Of a stretch of 7,397 nt of DNA, positions 1 through 6,978 are shown in pieces. The notes under the pieces are model-generated. The model made no database searches and was not told the DNA's origin. It worked only from the letters and a program-made list of their open reading frames with translations. The stretch comes from Thermotoga sp. (GTDB lineage: Bacteria; Thermotogota; Thermotogae; B3-G13), in the NCBI GenBank assembly GCA_003641555.1, contig QNAT01000056.1, positions 1 through 7,397 of the forward strand. Direction: 5' to 3'. Both the position numbers and the translations under genes were made by a program. Position 1 is the stretch's first letter. Each line of letters opens with the position of its first letter.

Positions 1-3
1 ACC

Positions 4-972
4 TCACTCTCGATATCTTATCTTTATGGAAGATTCTGCAGGAACAGAATACTGAGATAGCAGAAATTCCAAATTTTCTTTCGCTTCTCTGTATGCCTCC
101 CATACAGGTCTTATTTCAAGAATATATCTCTGAACGTCCAGATATTTCAAAACACGCTCAAGCGGAACAGTACCCCACTTAGGAGGTAAATGAAGGTCAT
201 GAAATCCAAATGGAAGCAATTTAACGTGATCTTCCAGGGGTTTTTCTACTTTACCGAAGTTATCGTGTATATGTACATGTATAACTTTGTCTGCTATCAA
301 TTTGACCTGCTCAAGGAAATCGAATCTGAGATGTTTAGAGGATATATACGCATGTCCAAGGTCTAAGGTAATTCCAACATTTTGCTTGTTAACCCTTTCT
401 ATTTGTTCTTTTAAATTTATGAGATTGGCTCCGTAATCGAATAGGGTTTGTTCAGGCAAGCGCTTTTCGAAATTGGCAAATGTTGAAAGCACTGAGCAAG
501 CATTCTCCACACCTATGTAAATGTCTTCCTTGACGGCCTTTTTTGACATTTTAGATAACTCTTCTACTTCGATTTCCATCACCCGTTTTGCCTGTTCCTC
601 AGCATCCACTTTAATTTCTTTATGATCCATCCTCCCACTATGATACACGATCATCTCTGAACCAATAAAAGAAGCGAAATCTATAACTGAAGAAAAAACT
701 TCTCTCTGTAAATCAATCTGCGGAATGTCCATCAGATTTAAATAATTCGGAGCATGAACGGAGTATTCAAAATCATACTTATCAAGTATTCTCTTGATCA
801 TAGATACTCTTTTTTCCACCAACATGCCATTAGCGATTACCTGGAGTCCATCCACAGGTAATTCTACAACTTCAAATCCTACTTCTTGAAATAGATCCAA
901 CATTGAAACCAAGCCTTTTGTAAGACTTGTAAGAGATGAGGGATGTAAGTTAACACCTATTTTATACCTCAT
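4..972 (-). CDS. Sugar phosphate isomerase/epimerase-like TIM-barrel protein
   Basis: A 322-residue protein of the xylose isomerase-like TIM-barrel superfamily (AP-endonuclease family 2 fold), cytoplasmic, likely to interconvert a sugar, polyol or keto-sugar. Visible family signatures are SVHAPN (71-76), VYHSG with H111, GVENA with E156, LDLGH with D204 and H207, a histidine-rich strand IHVHIHDN (H232, H234, H236, D237) and LEIRP with E286. The spacing E156, D204-x-x-H207, H232-236, E286 matches the metal-ligand and substrate-histidine pattern known for ketose 3-epimerases, so the site looks intact. The start is supported by AGGAGGTG about eight bases upstream. The protein is somewhat longer than the usual 260-300 residues, through a C-terminal tail after about residue 305. 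It is the last gene seen in the operon, 61 bp after the second permease, which suggests it processes the imported solute. The exact substrate is unknown; an inosose or hydroxypyruvate isomerase relative is also possible. Confidence 0.87.
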   Translation of the reverse strand: MRYKIGVNLHPSSLTSLTKGLVSMLDLFQEVGFEVVELPVDGLQVIANGMLVEKRVSMIKRILDKYDFEYSVHAPNYLNLMDIPQIDLQREVFSSVIDFASFIGSEMIVYHSGRMDHKEIKVDAEEQAKRVMEIEVEELSKMSKKAVKEDIYIGVENACSVLSTFANFEKRLPEQTLFDYGANLINLKEQIERVNKQNVGITLDLGHAYISSKHLRFDFLEQVKLIADKVIHVHIHDNFGKVEKPLEDHVKLLPFGFHDLHLPPKWGTVPLERVLKYLDVQRYILEIRPVWEAYREAKENLEFLLSQYSVPAESSIKIRYRE

Positions 973-1033
973 TTTAATGCACCTCCTATAGATATTCCTT
1001 GAAATGTGAAATTGTTTACGAGTATATGGTTTA

Positions 1034-1867
1034 TCATGCTATTCCCTTGCCACCCATTATAGGAGCTTTCATCAGCACTTTTTGAAGGAAAACAAAGAGG
1101 ATCAGAGGCGGCAGCATGTAAAAAAATGAAAGGGCTGCGATCACCCCATAATCTACTACTTCGGTTGCAAGAAGGCCCTGAAGCATGGTCGAAAGCAGCG
1201 GCACAGTACCCGATAGCAGTGTGTAAACATAAATGAAATCATGCCAGGCGAACAGAAAACCCCATATAAAAAGTGCCCCTATACCAGGCTTAATTATTGG
1301 AAGGAAGATCATATACCATACCTGGAATCGTGTGCAACCATCCATTATAGCAGCTCTCTCCACATCCCAGGGTACTGTATCAAAAAACCCCTTTGCCATC
1401 CAGATTCCCAACGGTATTTCTAAAGATGCCCTTGCCAGAGCAACCCCTGGAATCTTATATAAGAGTTTCGTATAAAACAGTAAGAAAAATATAGCTATCA
1501 AAAGAATTTGTCCTGTAATGGCATGAAGCATTAACTGTAAAGATAAGAAAAAGACTTTTCCGCGGAACTCGAGCCTTGACAGAGCATAACCTGCCAGCGT
1601 ACACACGATCGTTACTACAAATCCTGATATGGAAGCAAAAAGGACGGTATTTAAAAAGATACCCCATATACTTGTTCTCTCCAAACCCCATGGAATTGGA
1701 TTCCACAGAAAACTGAAGTTAGAGAAACCAAATTTTTGAGGAATGACTCCCAATGTTATTCCTTTACTAAAAGCTTGCATGAAAAAGGCGATATACATCA
1801 CTAAAAATGGAATAGCAATAAGAGAAAGTGATATATAAATTGTCCATTTACCCAATACTTTCTTCAT
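1034..1867 (-). CDS. Carbohydrate ABC transporter permease, MalG/UgpE type
   Basis: A 277-residue inner-membrane subunit of a CUT1-type sugar importer. It has about six hydrophobic segments (roughly residues 10-32, 72-95, 105-132, 138-158, 193-215 and 240-263). The cytoplasmic EAA loop that docks on the ATPase is clear at 170-194: ERAAIMDG, then IFLPIIKPG. The C-terminus ends in MGGKGIA, which resembles the glycine-rich tail common in MalG-like permeases. The start codon overlaps the stop codon of the preceding permease by four bases (ATGA), a classic sign of translational coupling and of two subunits made in equal amounts. A GAGG-containing ribosome binding site lies inside the end of the upstream gene. 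It should form a heterodimer with the permease encoded immediately upstream. Family assignment is secure; substrate is not determinable. Confidence 0.95.
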   Translation of the reverse strand: MKKVLGKWTIYISLSLIAIPFLVMYIAFFMQAFSKGITLGVIPQKFGFSNFSFLWNPIPWGLERTSIWGIFLNTVLFASISGFVVTIVCTLAGYALSRLEFRGKVFFLSLQLMLHAITGQILLIAIFFLLFYTKLLYKIPGVALARASLEIPLGIWMAKGFFDTVPWDVERAAIMDGCTRFQVWYMIFLPIIKPGIGALFIWGFLFAWHDFIYVYTLLSGTVPLLSTMLQGLLATEVVDYGVIAALSFFYMLPPLILFVFLQKVLMKAPIMGGKGIA

Positions 1868-2763
1868 GCTTCTATCCTCGAACGCTCGATCATTTTTTTC
1901 ATGCCAAAGCTCCTCAATAGGGTTATGAGAAGGAGAACGTTAATTACCACGAGTACTACCATTATGCTGCTTCCATAACCATACTGATAATTTTTGAATG
2001 CAGTGTTATATCCATAAAGGGCCCATACCTCTGTTGCATGATATGGGCCTCCCCCGGTGATCAGAAAGATATATACGTATGAGTTTATAAAAGACATCAA
2101 ATGCCATGCTGTCATGGTCATTATTGGCCATCTTAACAAGGGGATTATAACGAATCTTGAGGTTTGCCAGAAAGAAGCTCCATCGATCTCCGCTGCCCAG
2201 AGGTAATCTCTGGGGATAGATGCAATTGCAGAGGTGAAAATGAGCATAGCTAATGAAATTCCTAAAAATCCATTGGCAAATATCACGATGAGCATCGGAA
2301 ACTTGATGAACCAATGAATAATAGGGAGGCCAAAACTCCCTAAAATTGAATTGAAAACTCCATAACGTGTTCCTTCAAAGCTCCACATCCATAGGAAGCC
2401 CCAGACCACAGGTGGAATCAATCTGGGAAGGAAGAATACTGCCCTGAAAAACAGACTTGCTGTTCGATTAACTCTCATAGTAAGAAGAGATATTAACAGT
2501 GCTCCAATGATAGTTAAAGGTAGTGCACCAACAATATAAACAATGGTATTCTTAATGATCCGGGGTATTAATGGATCTCTGAGTGTAAATAATCTTGAAA
2601 AATTGGCTAAACCCACAAAACGCCAGTTAAACGCCTGATCCATATTGGTAAAGGCTATAACGAAGACAAGCACAACTGGAATAAAATAAAAAAAAGATAT
2701 AAGAAGAACACCAGGGCTTAAAAAGAACCAATGAGGACGAATTTTTAACCAACCTTTTGCCAT
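1864..2763 (-). CDS. Carbohydrate ABC transporter permease, MalF/UgpA type
   Basis: A 299-residue sugar ABC permease of the short MalF-like (UgpA/MsmF) class. It has about six membrane segments (roughly 12-38, 72-96, 105-127, 152-178, 210-236 and 264-285). The EAA loop is visible at 188-213: LWAAEIDGAS, then IIPLLRWPI. The family motif ITGGGP is at 235-240 and precedes the last helix. A short basic N-terminus (MAKGWLKIRPH) leads into helix one, as usual. AAGGAG lies about nine bases before the ATG. The gene is separated from the binding-protein gene by 111 bp that contain a strong stem-loop, and overlaps the next permease by four bases. It lacks the large periplasmic P2 insertion of enterobacterial MalF, consistent with the UgpA/MsmF subgroup. 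Function as one half of the transmembrane channel is well supported; the sugar is unknown. Confidence 0.95.
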   Translation of the reverse strand: MAKGWLKIRPHWFFLSPGVLLISFFYFIPVVLVFVIAFTNMDQAFNWRFVGLANFSRLFTLRDPLIPRIIKNTIVYIVGALPLTIIGALLISLLTMRVNRTASLFFRAVFFLPRLIPPVVWGFLWMWSFEGTRYGVFNSILGSFGLPIIHWFIKFPMLIVIFANGFLGISLAMLIFTSAIASIPRDYLWAAEIDGASFWQTSRFVIIPLLRWPIMTMTAWHLMSFINSYVYIFLITGGGPYHATEVWALYGYNTAFKNYQYGYGSSIMVVLVVINVLLLITLLRSFGMKKMIERSRIEA

Positions 2764-2829
2764 TTTTTCTTCTCCTTTTTAGAATACAAATCACGTTTAT
2801 AGAGCCTGTTAAGATGAACATTTCTATAC

Positions 2830-2860
2830 AAAGAGAGGGCATCGAATAAGCCCTCTCTTT
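2830..2860 (-). terminator. Intercistronic stem-loop after the binding-protein gene
   Basis: A perfect 11-bp inverted repeat (AAAGAGAGGGC and GCCCTCTCTTT, nine-base loop) begins 14 bases after the stop codon of the binding-protein gene and ends about 66 bases before the first permease. In the direction of transcription the right arm ends in TTT followed by G, so the U-tract is short. It is therefore more likely a partial terminator or a 3'-end mRNA stabiliser than a full stop, because the permease genes downstream show no clear promoter of their own. Comparable hairpins are known after sugar-binding-protein genes such as malE, where they raise binding protein over permease. The structure is read directly; its role is inferred. 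Confidence 0.75.
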
Positions 2861-2874
2861 TATTTCTGATCATC

Positions 2875-4230
2875 TTACTTTTTAATGAACTCCATATGCG
2901 GTATAGTTGTTCCAAAAGATTTCAAGTCATCAACGGCTTGAGTCGGAGTAATTATACCTGCTTCCACACCTTTGAGAGCATTAAATGCACGGGTCATATA
3001 ATCCCAGAAGTTTGGATGTACTGGAACGGGTTGAACAGTCCTTACAGATGGAGCAGTTTTCTGAATGTATTCATTATCTTTGATCAATGGATCTTCTAAA
3101 GCAGATCCCCTGTAAGGAGGACGCAACGTATATGCAGAATGTATAGCGCAGGCATGTGGTGAAGTTGCGAACATTATTAACAAAGCAGCGATGTCAGGAT
3201 GTTTACACTTAGTAGTTATCAGGTATGGGGCAAACTCATGAACTGATGTAGGTTCGATTCCTCTTACCGCAGGAGGGAAGGGAAGAAAACCGAGGTCGTT
3301 TTCTAAAGCCTTATCTGTTAAACCATACTTCTTCTTCCATTCCCCTGGTGTGCCAACGTGAGATGCCAATGTACAAAATGTCTTACCTTCAACAAAAGTG
3401 GCGTGTATAGTCTTCCATGAGGGTGGTTCGGGTGGGATCACTCCTTCTTTAACCATATCTGCATGCCATTTGTAGAATTTAAGCAGTGCTGGCTCGTCGA
3501 TGACTAAGTTACCCGTTAGGGTATCGTAACATTTTACACCGAACTCGAGTAATGTTGCGTAAAAACCTGCTCCTTTGCTCGGCCTGTGGAGAATGCCATA
3601 TTCAACTAAACCTGCATCCACTGCCTTTTTGGCTAACTCCGCTAATTTATTCAACGTAGTTTTACCATCTGAGGGTAGCATTTTAAGTATCTCTTCATCA
3701 TTATATCCCAGTTTTCTCAGCACATCTTTTCTATACCATACACCTGCAGGACATATATCATTAGGTATTCCCCAGATATTGTTTTTCCATGTCACACCTT
3801 TCCACAAGTTGCTGTAGAAATCGTAAAAATCAAGATCCCACCACATAGCAATATACTTATCCAATGGTATGATAAACTTTCCATCTGCGAGTTTAGGATC
3901 CCATCTTAAATTAACAATATCAGGAGCTTTTCCAGCTCTGAAATCCATGTAAAATTTGTCGGCAAACGGCCCCCACTTCAGCGTTGAAAACTTCACAGAT
4001 ACCTTTACTCTTACCGGTGAACCCATGCTTTCCAACATCTTATTAATCTCTTCAGCAGCTGATTCTATATTTTCTGCTTTCTTTGTGCCTATCGGTCCCG
4101 GACCAATGATATTCGCTGTTAATTCGTAAACTTTTTCACTCTCAATCGTTACTCCTATAACAGGAACAGTAGAAATGAACAAAGAAATCAACACTACCAA
4201 AAACCCTATCATCGTTAATTTTTTACACAT
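2875..4230 (-). CDS. Extracellular sugar-binding protein (family 1)
   Basis: A 451-residue solute-binding protein of a CUT1-type sugar ABC importer, secreted and acting outside the cytoplasmic membrane. The N-terminus is a typical signal peptide: a basic MCKK start, a hydrophobic core at 7-24 and a probable cleavage near VPVIG-VT (about residue 26). There is no lipobox cysteine, so anchoring is not by lipidation. Family-like stretches include GKAPDIVNLRWDPKLADG (100-117) followed by PLDKYI, WGIPND (153-158), FVEGKTFCTLASHVG (279-293) and LITTKCKHPDIAALLIMFA (337-355). Many Trp and Tyr residues (W130-131, W148, W153, W165, W272, W408) fit sugar stacking. A strong AAAGGAGGT site lies about seven bases from the ATG. 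It sits between the ATPase gene and the permeases and is followed by a stem-loop. The mature part contains five cysteines, which is more than usual for this family. Sugar specificity is unknown; a di- or oligosaccharide, polyol or inositol are all possible. Confidence 0.93.
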   Translation of the reverse strand: MCKKLTMIGFLVVLISLFISTVPVIGVTIESEKVYELTANIIGPGPIGTKKAENIESAAEEINKMLESMGSPVRVKVSVKFSTLKWGPFADKFYMDFRAGKAPDIVNLRWDPKLADGKFIIPLDKYIAMWWDLDFYDFYSNLWKGVTWKNNIWGIPNDICPAGVWYRKDVLRKLGYNDEEILKMLPSDGKTTLNKLAELAKKAVDAGLVEYGILHRPSKGAGFYATLLEFGVKCYDTLTGNLVIDEPALLKFYKWHADMVKEGVIPPEPPSWKTIHATFVEGKTFCTLASHVGTPGEWKKKYGLTDKALENDLGFLPFPPAVRGIEPTSVHEFAPYLITTKCKHPDIAALLIMFATSPHACAIHSAYTLRPPYRGSALEDPLIKDNEYIQKTAPSVRTVQPVPVHPNFWDYMTRAFNALKGVEAGIITPTQAVDDLKSFGTTIPHMEFIKK

Positions 4231-4407
4231 TTTAAAACCTCCTTTTGATTTTAAATAAAACAGAATAGCTGATCTTCCTTATAACTCACCCCACTTCACA
4301 GCCATAATTTTCTGCTCTTAGACACCTCTGTCTTCTCTCCTTTTTACCTGGTCATATCCCAGGCTCTTAAATGAATTCCACTTATATCATGTTGATTTCA
4401 GTTCTAT
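4231..4407 (-). other. 177-bp intergenic leader before the binding-protein gene
   Basis: This gap separates the ATPase stop from the binding-protein start and is the widest space inside the operon. I see no coding potential, no CG-centred LacI operator and no convincing -35/-10 pair. There is a short 5-bp stem (CCTGG at 4347-4351 with CCAGG at 4359-4363) with no U-tract on the transcribed strand, so it is not a terminator. The region ends in the strong ribosome binding site of the binding-protein gene. A long leader here would let the binding-protein message be processed or started separately, but the sequence does not prove it. Confidence 0.4.
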
Positions 4408-5496
4408 TTATCTCAGCAATAAGGATCTTCCCGTCTCCTTATCAAACAACATGATTTTATCCAGATTAAAATCTATCCAGACTTTTTCCTCTGGTCCGAT
4501 CTTAAGAGTTGGTGAAGTGAGTACTTTGAGAGATATATCACTCGTTTTTATAGTAACTAAATTTTCTCTACCCAAAGGCTCAACCACATATACCTCTGCT
4601 TTTATACCTTCTTTTTTCTGGTTAACAGTGATATGTTCAGGTCTTATACCAAATACTAACTGAGGACTTAGAGAATTACTTTCCACCCTGCTGCTGATTT
4701 CTCTGGGGAGTTCTATTTGAACTCCTTTGCCTTTCAAGAAAAATTTTCCATTAGATCTTGCCAATGAGACATCGATAAGATTGATGGAAGGACTTCCTAT
4801 AAAACCTGCTACAAATAGGCTTTTCGGATAATTGTATAGCTCATCGGGGTTGCTGAATTGTTGAAGAACTCCCTCATTCATTACTGCCACCCTATCAGCC
4901 ATAGTCATTGCTTCCACTTGATCATGGGTTACAAAAATTGTAGTAATACTCAGATCCTTTTGCAGTCTTTTAAGCTCCGATCTCATCGCTGCTCTGAGTT
5001 TGGCATCCAAATTAGAAAGAGGCTCATCGAGAAGGAGAATCTCTGGTTCTTTAATTAAAGCACGACAAAGAGCAACTCTTTGCTGCTGTCCTCCTGAAAG
5101 CTGGGCAGGTTTCCTATTCAAAAGCCCTTCAATATGAACCAATCTGGCCACATCAAGGGCTTTCCTTTTCCTATCCTCTCGGGGAGTTTTCTTCAGCTTT
5201 AGAGGAAATGTGATATTATCAAAAACGGTCATATGTGGATAAAGGGCATAGCTCTGGAATACCATTCCAATTTTTCTGTCTTTGGGAGATACTTCATTAA
5301 CGATCCTGTCGTTGAAGTAAATATAACCCCTGGTTGGCTTGTATAATCCAGCAACCGTCAGAAGAGTAGTTGTTTTTCCACAACCAGAAGGACCCAATAA
5401 AGCTATAAACTCACCATCATTTATCTCAAGATTCAAATTGTTTACTGCTTTAACATTTCCAAAGTGTTTACTTAAGTCTTTAAGGATTACTTTCAT
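4408..5496 (-). CDS. Sugar ABC transporter ATP-binding protein, UgpC/MsmK/MalK family
   Basis: A 362-residue cytoplasmic ATPase that powers the importer. All nucleotide-binding motifs are intact: Walker A GPSGCGKT (35-42), Q-loop VFQSYALYPHMTV with Q81, signature LSGGQQQR (133-140), Walker B ILLLDEP (153-159), D-loop SNLD (161-164) and switch histidine H191 in FVTHDQVEAM. After about residue 235 comes the C-terminal TOBE/OB-fold regulatory region, with FGIRPEHITV (282-291) diagnostic of the MalK/UgpC/MsmK class. Length is normal for the family. AGGAGA precedes the ATG by six to seven bases. It is the first gene after the promoter-operator region and lies upstream of the binding protein, so this transporter has its own dedicated ATPase, whereas many CUT1 systems share one. 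It could still serve other sugar importers in the cell, since MsmK-type ATPases can be shared. No key residue is missing. Confidence 0.96.
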   Translation of the reverse strand: MKVILKDLSKHFGNVKAVNNLNLEINDGEFIALLGPSGCGKTTTLLTVAGLYKPTRGYIYFNDRIVNEVSPKDRKIGMVFQSYALYPHMTVFDNITFPLKLKKTPREDRKRKALDVARLVHIEGLLNRKPAQLSGGQQQRVALCRALIKEPEILLLDEPLSNLDAKLRAAMRSELKRLQKDLSITTIFVTHDQVEAMTMADRVAVMNEGVLQQFSNPDELYNYPKSLFVAGFIGSPSINLIDVSLARSNGKFFLKGKGVQIELPREISSRVESNSLSPQLVFGIRPEHITVNQKKEGIKAEVYVVEPLGRENLVTIKTSDISLKVLTSPTLKIGPEEKVWIDFNLDKIMLFDKETGRSLLLR

Positions 5497-5554
5497 CTTT
5501 TATCTCCTCTAACATCCTTATTGATAAAAACACTCTCCCTGAGACAACGATCCA

Positions 5555-5563
5555 ATTGTAGCA
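5555..5563 (-). promoter_or_regulatory. Possible second promoter, extended -10 element
   Basis: On the minus strand TGC-TACAAT forms an extended -10 motif (TGnTAnAAT-like) just downstream of the LacI operator. The hexamer about 17 bases further upstream (TGCAAA) is a poor -35 and overlaps the operator. If used, this start would lie inside the 5' leader of the ATPase gene and would also be repressed by LacI binding. It is a weaker candidate than the promoter at 5590-5619. Confidence 0.3.
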
Positions 5564-5568
5564 TGTAA

Positions 5569-5582
5569 AGCAATCGTTTGCA
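5569..5582 (-). promoter_or_regulatory. LacI-family operator upstream of the transporter operon
   Basis: The minus strand reads TGCAAACGATTGCT, matching the common LacI/GalR-family operator form TGnAAnCGnTTnCA at all specified bases except the last. It is a quasi-palindrome, GCAA-A-CG-A-TTGC, with the central CG that hinge-helix leucine insertion recognises. It lies between lacI and the ATPase gene, immediately downstream of the predicted -10 box, so a bound repressor would cover the transcription start. It is the only convincing such site in the window's intergenic DNA. The natural ligand protein is the LacI repressor encoded next door; a CcpA-like global regulator is an alternative reader. 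Confidence 0.72.
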
Positions 5583-5589
5583 TTGCAGA

Positions 5590-5619
5590 AATATAACATA
5601 TTTATTACATATATGTTAA
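5590..5619 (-). promoter_or_regulatory. Promoter of the ABC transporter operon
   Basis: On the minus strand TTAACA (5619-5614, five of six matches to TTGACA) is separated by 18 bp from TATATT (5595-5590, five of six matches to TATAAT). Transcription would start around 5582-5584, at the edge of the LacI operator. It sits just after the lacI stop codon and about 95-125 bp before the ATPase start, which fits an operon promoter independent of lacI. The spacer contains an AT-rich inverted repeat, listed separately. Confidence 0.6.
5594..5618. repeat. AT-rich 8-bp inverted repeat in the promoter spacer
   Basis: TAACATAT (5594-5601) and ATATGTTA (5611-5618) are perfect inverted repeats separated by nine bases, spanning the region between the predicted -35 and -10 boxes. 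It is too AT-rich and lacks a U-tract, so it is a poor terminator for lacI. It may be a second regulator-binding site, or simply chance symmetry in AT-rich promoter DNA. Confidence 0.5.
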
Positions 5620-5631
5620 AATCGAAAGGAA

Positions 5632-6636
5632 TCACGCGGTTTTTCTGATCACGAGTTCTGGTTTAATCCAGACCTTGTAAGCCTTAAAATTCTTTGAAGT
5701 CATAAGATGAAGGAGTACTGAGAACGCCTTTGAGCCTATATAATACATAGGCTGTCTAATCGTTGTGAGTTTTATAAACGGTAACGAAGATAGGTAAATA
5801 TCATCGAAGCCTATTATAGAGAAGTCTTCGGGTAATCGTAAGTTCTGCTCACTTGCAAATGTAAGTGCTCCAATAGCCATTATGTCGTTATATGCAAAGA
5901 TAGAATCCGCACCTTTTTCATATGCTTCCTTAGCAGCTACATATCCCCCTTCAATCGATGTCTCTCCTTCGATTATCAATCTTTTATCCACTTCCATATT
6001 ATATTTTTCAATTGCTTTTATAAACCCTTTCAATCTTTTTTGAGCAGGTTCTCCTGAGAATCTTGAACCTATAAAGGCTATTTTCTTTCTTCCTTGTTTT
6101 ATTAGATAATTTCCCGCGATATATCCTCCGTAAAAGTTATTTACATCTACATAACTAACACCGGGAACTTTTATTTCCCTTCTTGTGACTACAAAAGGAA
6201 TATCTTTATCTCTTAGTGCTGATAGTTCTTTATCAGATAGATTAGTCGAAGTTAGTATTAATCCATCTACTCGTTTGGAAAGTAAAGATTCTAACGCAGC
6301 TTTTTCCTTCTCTATATTCATATCGGAATTTAACATATATACCTGATATCCTTTCTTTACGGCAGAATCTAATATACCCCTCGCATATTTCGGGAAAATA
6401 GGATTAGTAATGTCTGGAATGATCGCTCCTACAGTATAGGTAATATTGCTCTTCAAGCTCCTGGCTATATAGTTAGGCAGATATCCCATTTCTTTAGCTT
6501 TATATTCTATCGATTTAATAGTATTAGGCTTGAGTTTGCCTTTTTTATTTAAGGCACGAGATACAGTGGATACAGAGAGATTCAAAGCATTGGCAATATC
6601 CTTAACAGTTGGCCTATTTCTCTCATTTGCACACAA
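5632..6636 (-). CDS. LacI-family transcriptional repressor
   Basis: A 334-residue DNA-binding regulator. The N-terminal helix-turn-helix is unmistakable: TVKDIANALNLSVSTVSRALN (10-30). It is followed by the hinge segment GYLPNYIARSLK (51-62), whose PN, AR and Leu positions are those that insert into a central CG step of the operator. The periplasmic-binding-protein-like effector domain fills 68-334, with IIPDITNPIF (72-81), DGLIL (124-128), FAYNDIMAIGAL (247-258), IGFDD (275-279) and TTIRQP (291-296). The start codon is TTG. It is preceded by GGGAGAAGGT, and an in-frame stop lies nine codons upstream with no other start between, while the HTH begins at once, so this start is firm. The gene is directly upstream of the transporter operon and almost certainly regulates it in response to the imported sugar or a metabolite. 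No operator is evident upstream of lacI itself, so autoregulation is not suggested. Confidence 0.95.
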   Translation of the reverse strand: MCANERNRPTVKDIANALNLSVSTVSRALNKKGKLKPNTIKSIEYKAKEMGYLPNYIARSLKSNITYTVGAIIPDITNPIFPKYARGILDSAVKKGYQVYMLNSDMNIEKEKAALESLLSKRVDGLILTSTNLSDKELSALRDKDIPFVVTRREIKVPGVSYVDVNNFYGGYIAGNYLIKQGRKKIAFIGSRFSGEPAQKRLKGFIKAIEKYNMEVDKRLIIEGETSIEGGYVAAKEAYEKGADSIFAYNDIMAIGALTFASEQNLRLPEDFSIIGFDDIYLSSLPFIKLTTIRQPMYYIGSKAFSVLLHLMTSKNFKAYKVWIKPELVIRKTA

Positions 6637-6640
6637 ATTG

Positions 6641-6650
6641 ACCTTCTCCC
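6641..6650 (-). promoter_or_regulatory. Ribosome binding site deciding the TTG start of lacI
   Basis: GGGAGAAGGT on the minus strand ends four bases before the TTG start codon, and its GGAG core is nine bases away. No in-frame ATG, GTG or TTG lies between the upstream in-frame stop and this codon, and the next internal Met is beyond the HTH, so this site fixes the start. Confidence 0.75.
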
Positions 6651-6684
6651 TTCTTTGCCATTAAGAACATCTTTCACATAAAAT

Positions 6685-6690
6685 AGTATA
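6685..6690 (-). promoter_or_regulatory. Possible -10 box of the lacI promoter
   Basis: TATACT on the minus strand (five of six matches to TATAAT) lies about 50 bp before the lacI start. The -35 position, 17 bp upstream, reads TTATCT and is weak, so this is only a candidate. There is no CG-centred operator around it. Confidence 0.35.
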
Positions 6691-6767
6691 CAACAATTTT
6701 TAGAGGCAGATAAGATAGCTTTGACTGAATCAGAAAAACCCCTGTATAGCGTGAAGTGAAATTGTCT

Positions 6768-6978
6768 GTCCCTACGGTTATGTGTATGTGTAGTGTAAGA
6801 TGAAATTGATCCACAAAGACAGTGTATCCCGTTGAGGTTTTGACTTTAAGTTGGCATTACGAAATTTGCGTTAAGAAAATGATACTGTATGAGCGAAGCG
6901 AGTCCACCCATTTTTAATATTTTTACGCGGAATTTTAGCAAATTTTGTACTAGCCTTGATTTTTTCTTTGGTTCGTTT
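6768..6978. repeat. Direct repeat, copy 1 (about 0.21 kb)
   Basis: Starts with GTCCCTACGGTTATG and ends with CTTTGGTTCGTTT. It aligns along its whole length with the copy starting at 7181. Shared blocks include GAGGTTTTGACTTTAAGT, GGCATTACGAAATTTGCGTT, GAGCGAAGCGAGT and TACTAGCCTTGATTTTTTCT. Relative to copy 2 it has an 18-base insertion (about 6809-6826) and lacks a 24-base segment. It begins with the same GTCCCTAC that closes the hairpin cassette in front of copy 2, which suggests a lost cassette in front of copy 1. Confidence 0.88.

Noticed and set aside
1233..1475. Plus-strand open frames opposite the MalG-type permease, and similar frames opposite the binding protein and ATPase
   Set aside because: They are antisense to secure genes with full family motifs, lack ribosome binding sites and have no recognisable products.
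4347..4363. Terminator downstream of the ATPase gene (CCTGG/CCAGG stem)
   Set aside because: Only five base pairs, and on the transcribed strand it is followed by A residues, not a U-tract.
5541..5552. Second LacI operator around the CG at 5548-5549
   Set aside because: Only about seven of twelve positions match the main operator, with no good palindrome; spacing of 27 bp is not a whole number of helical turns.
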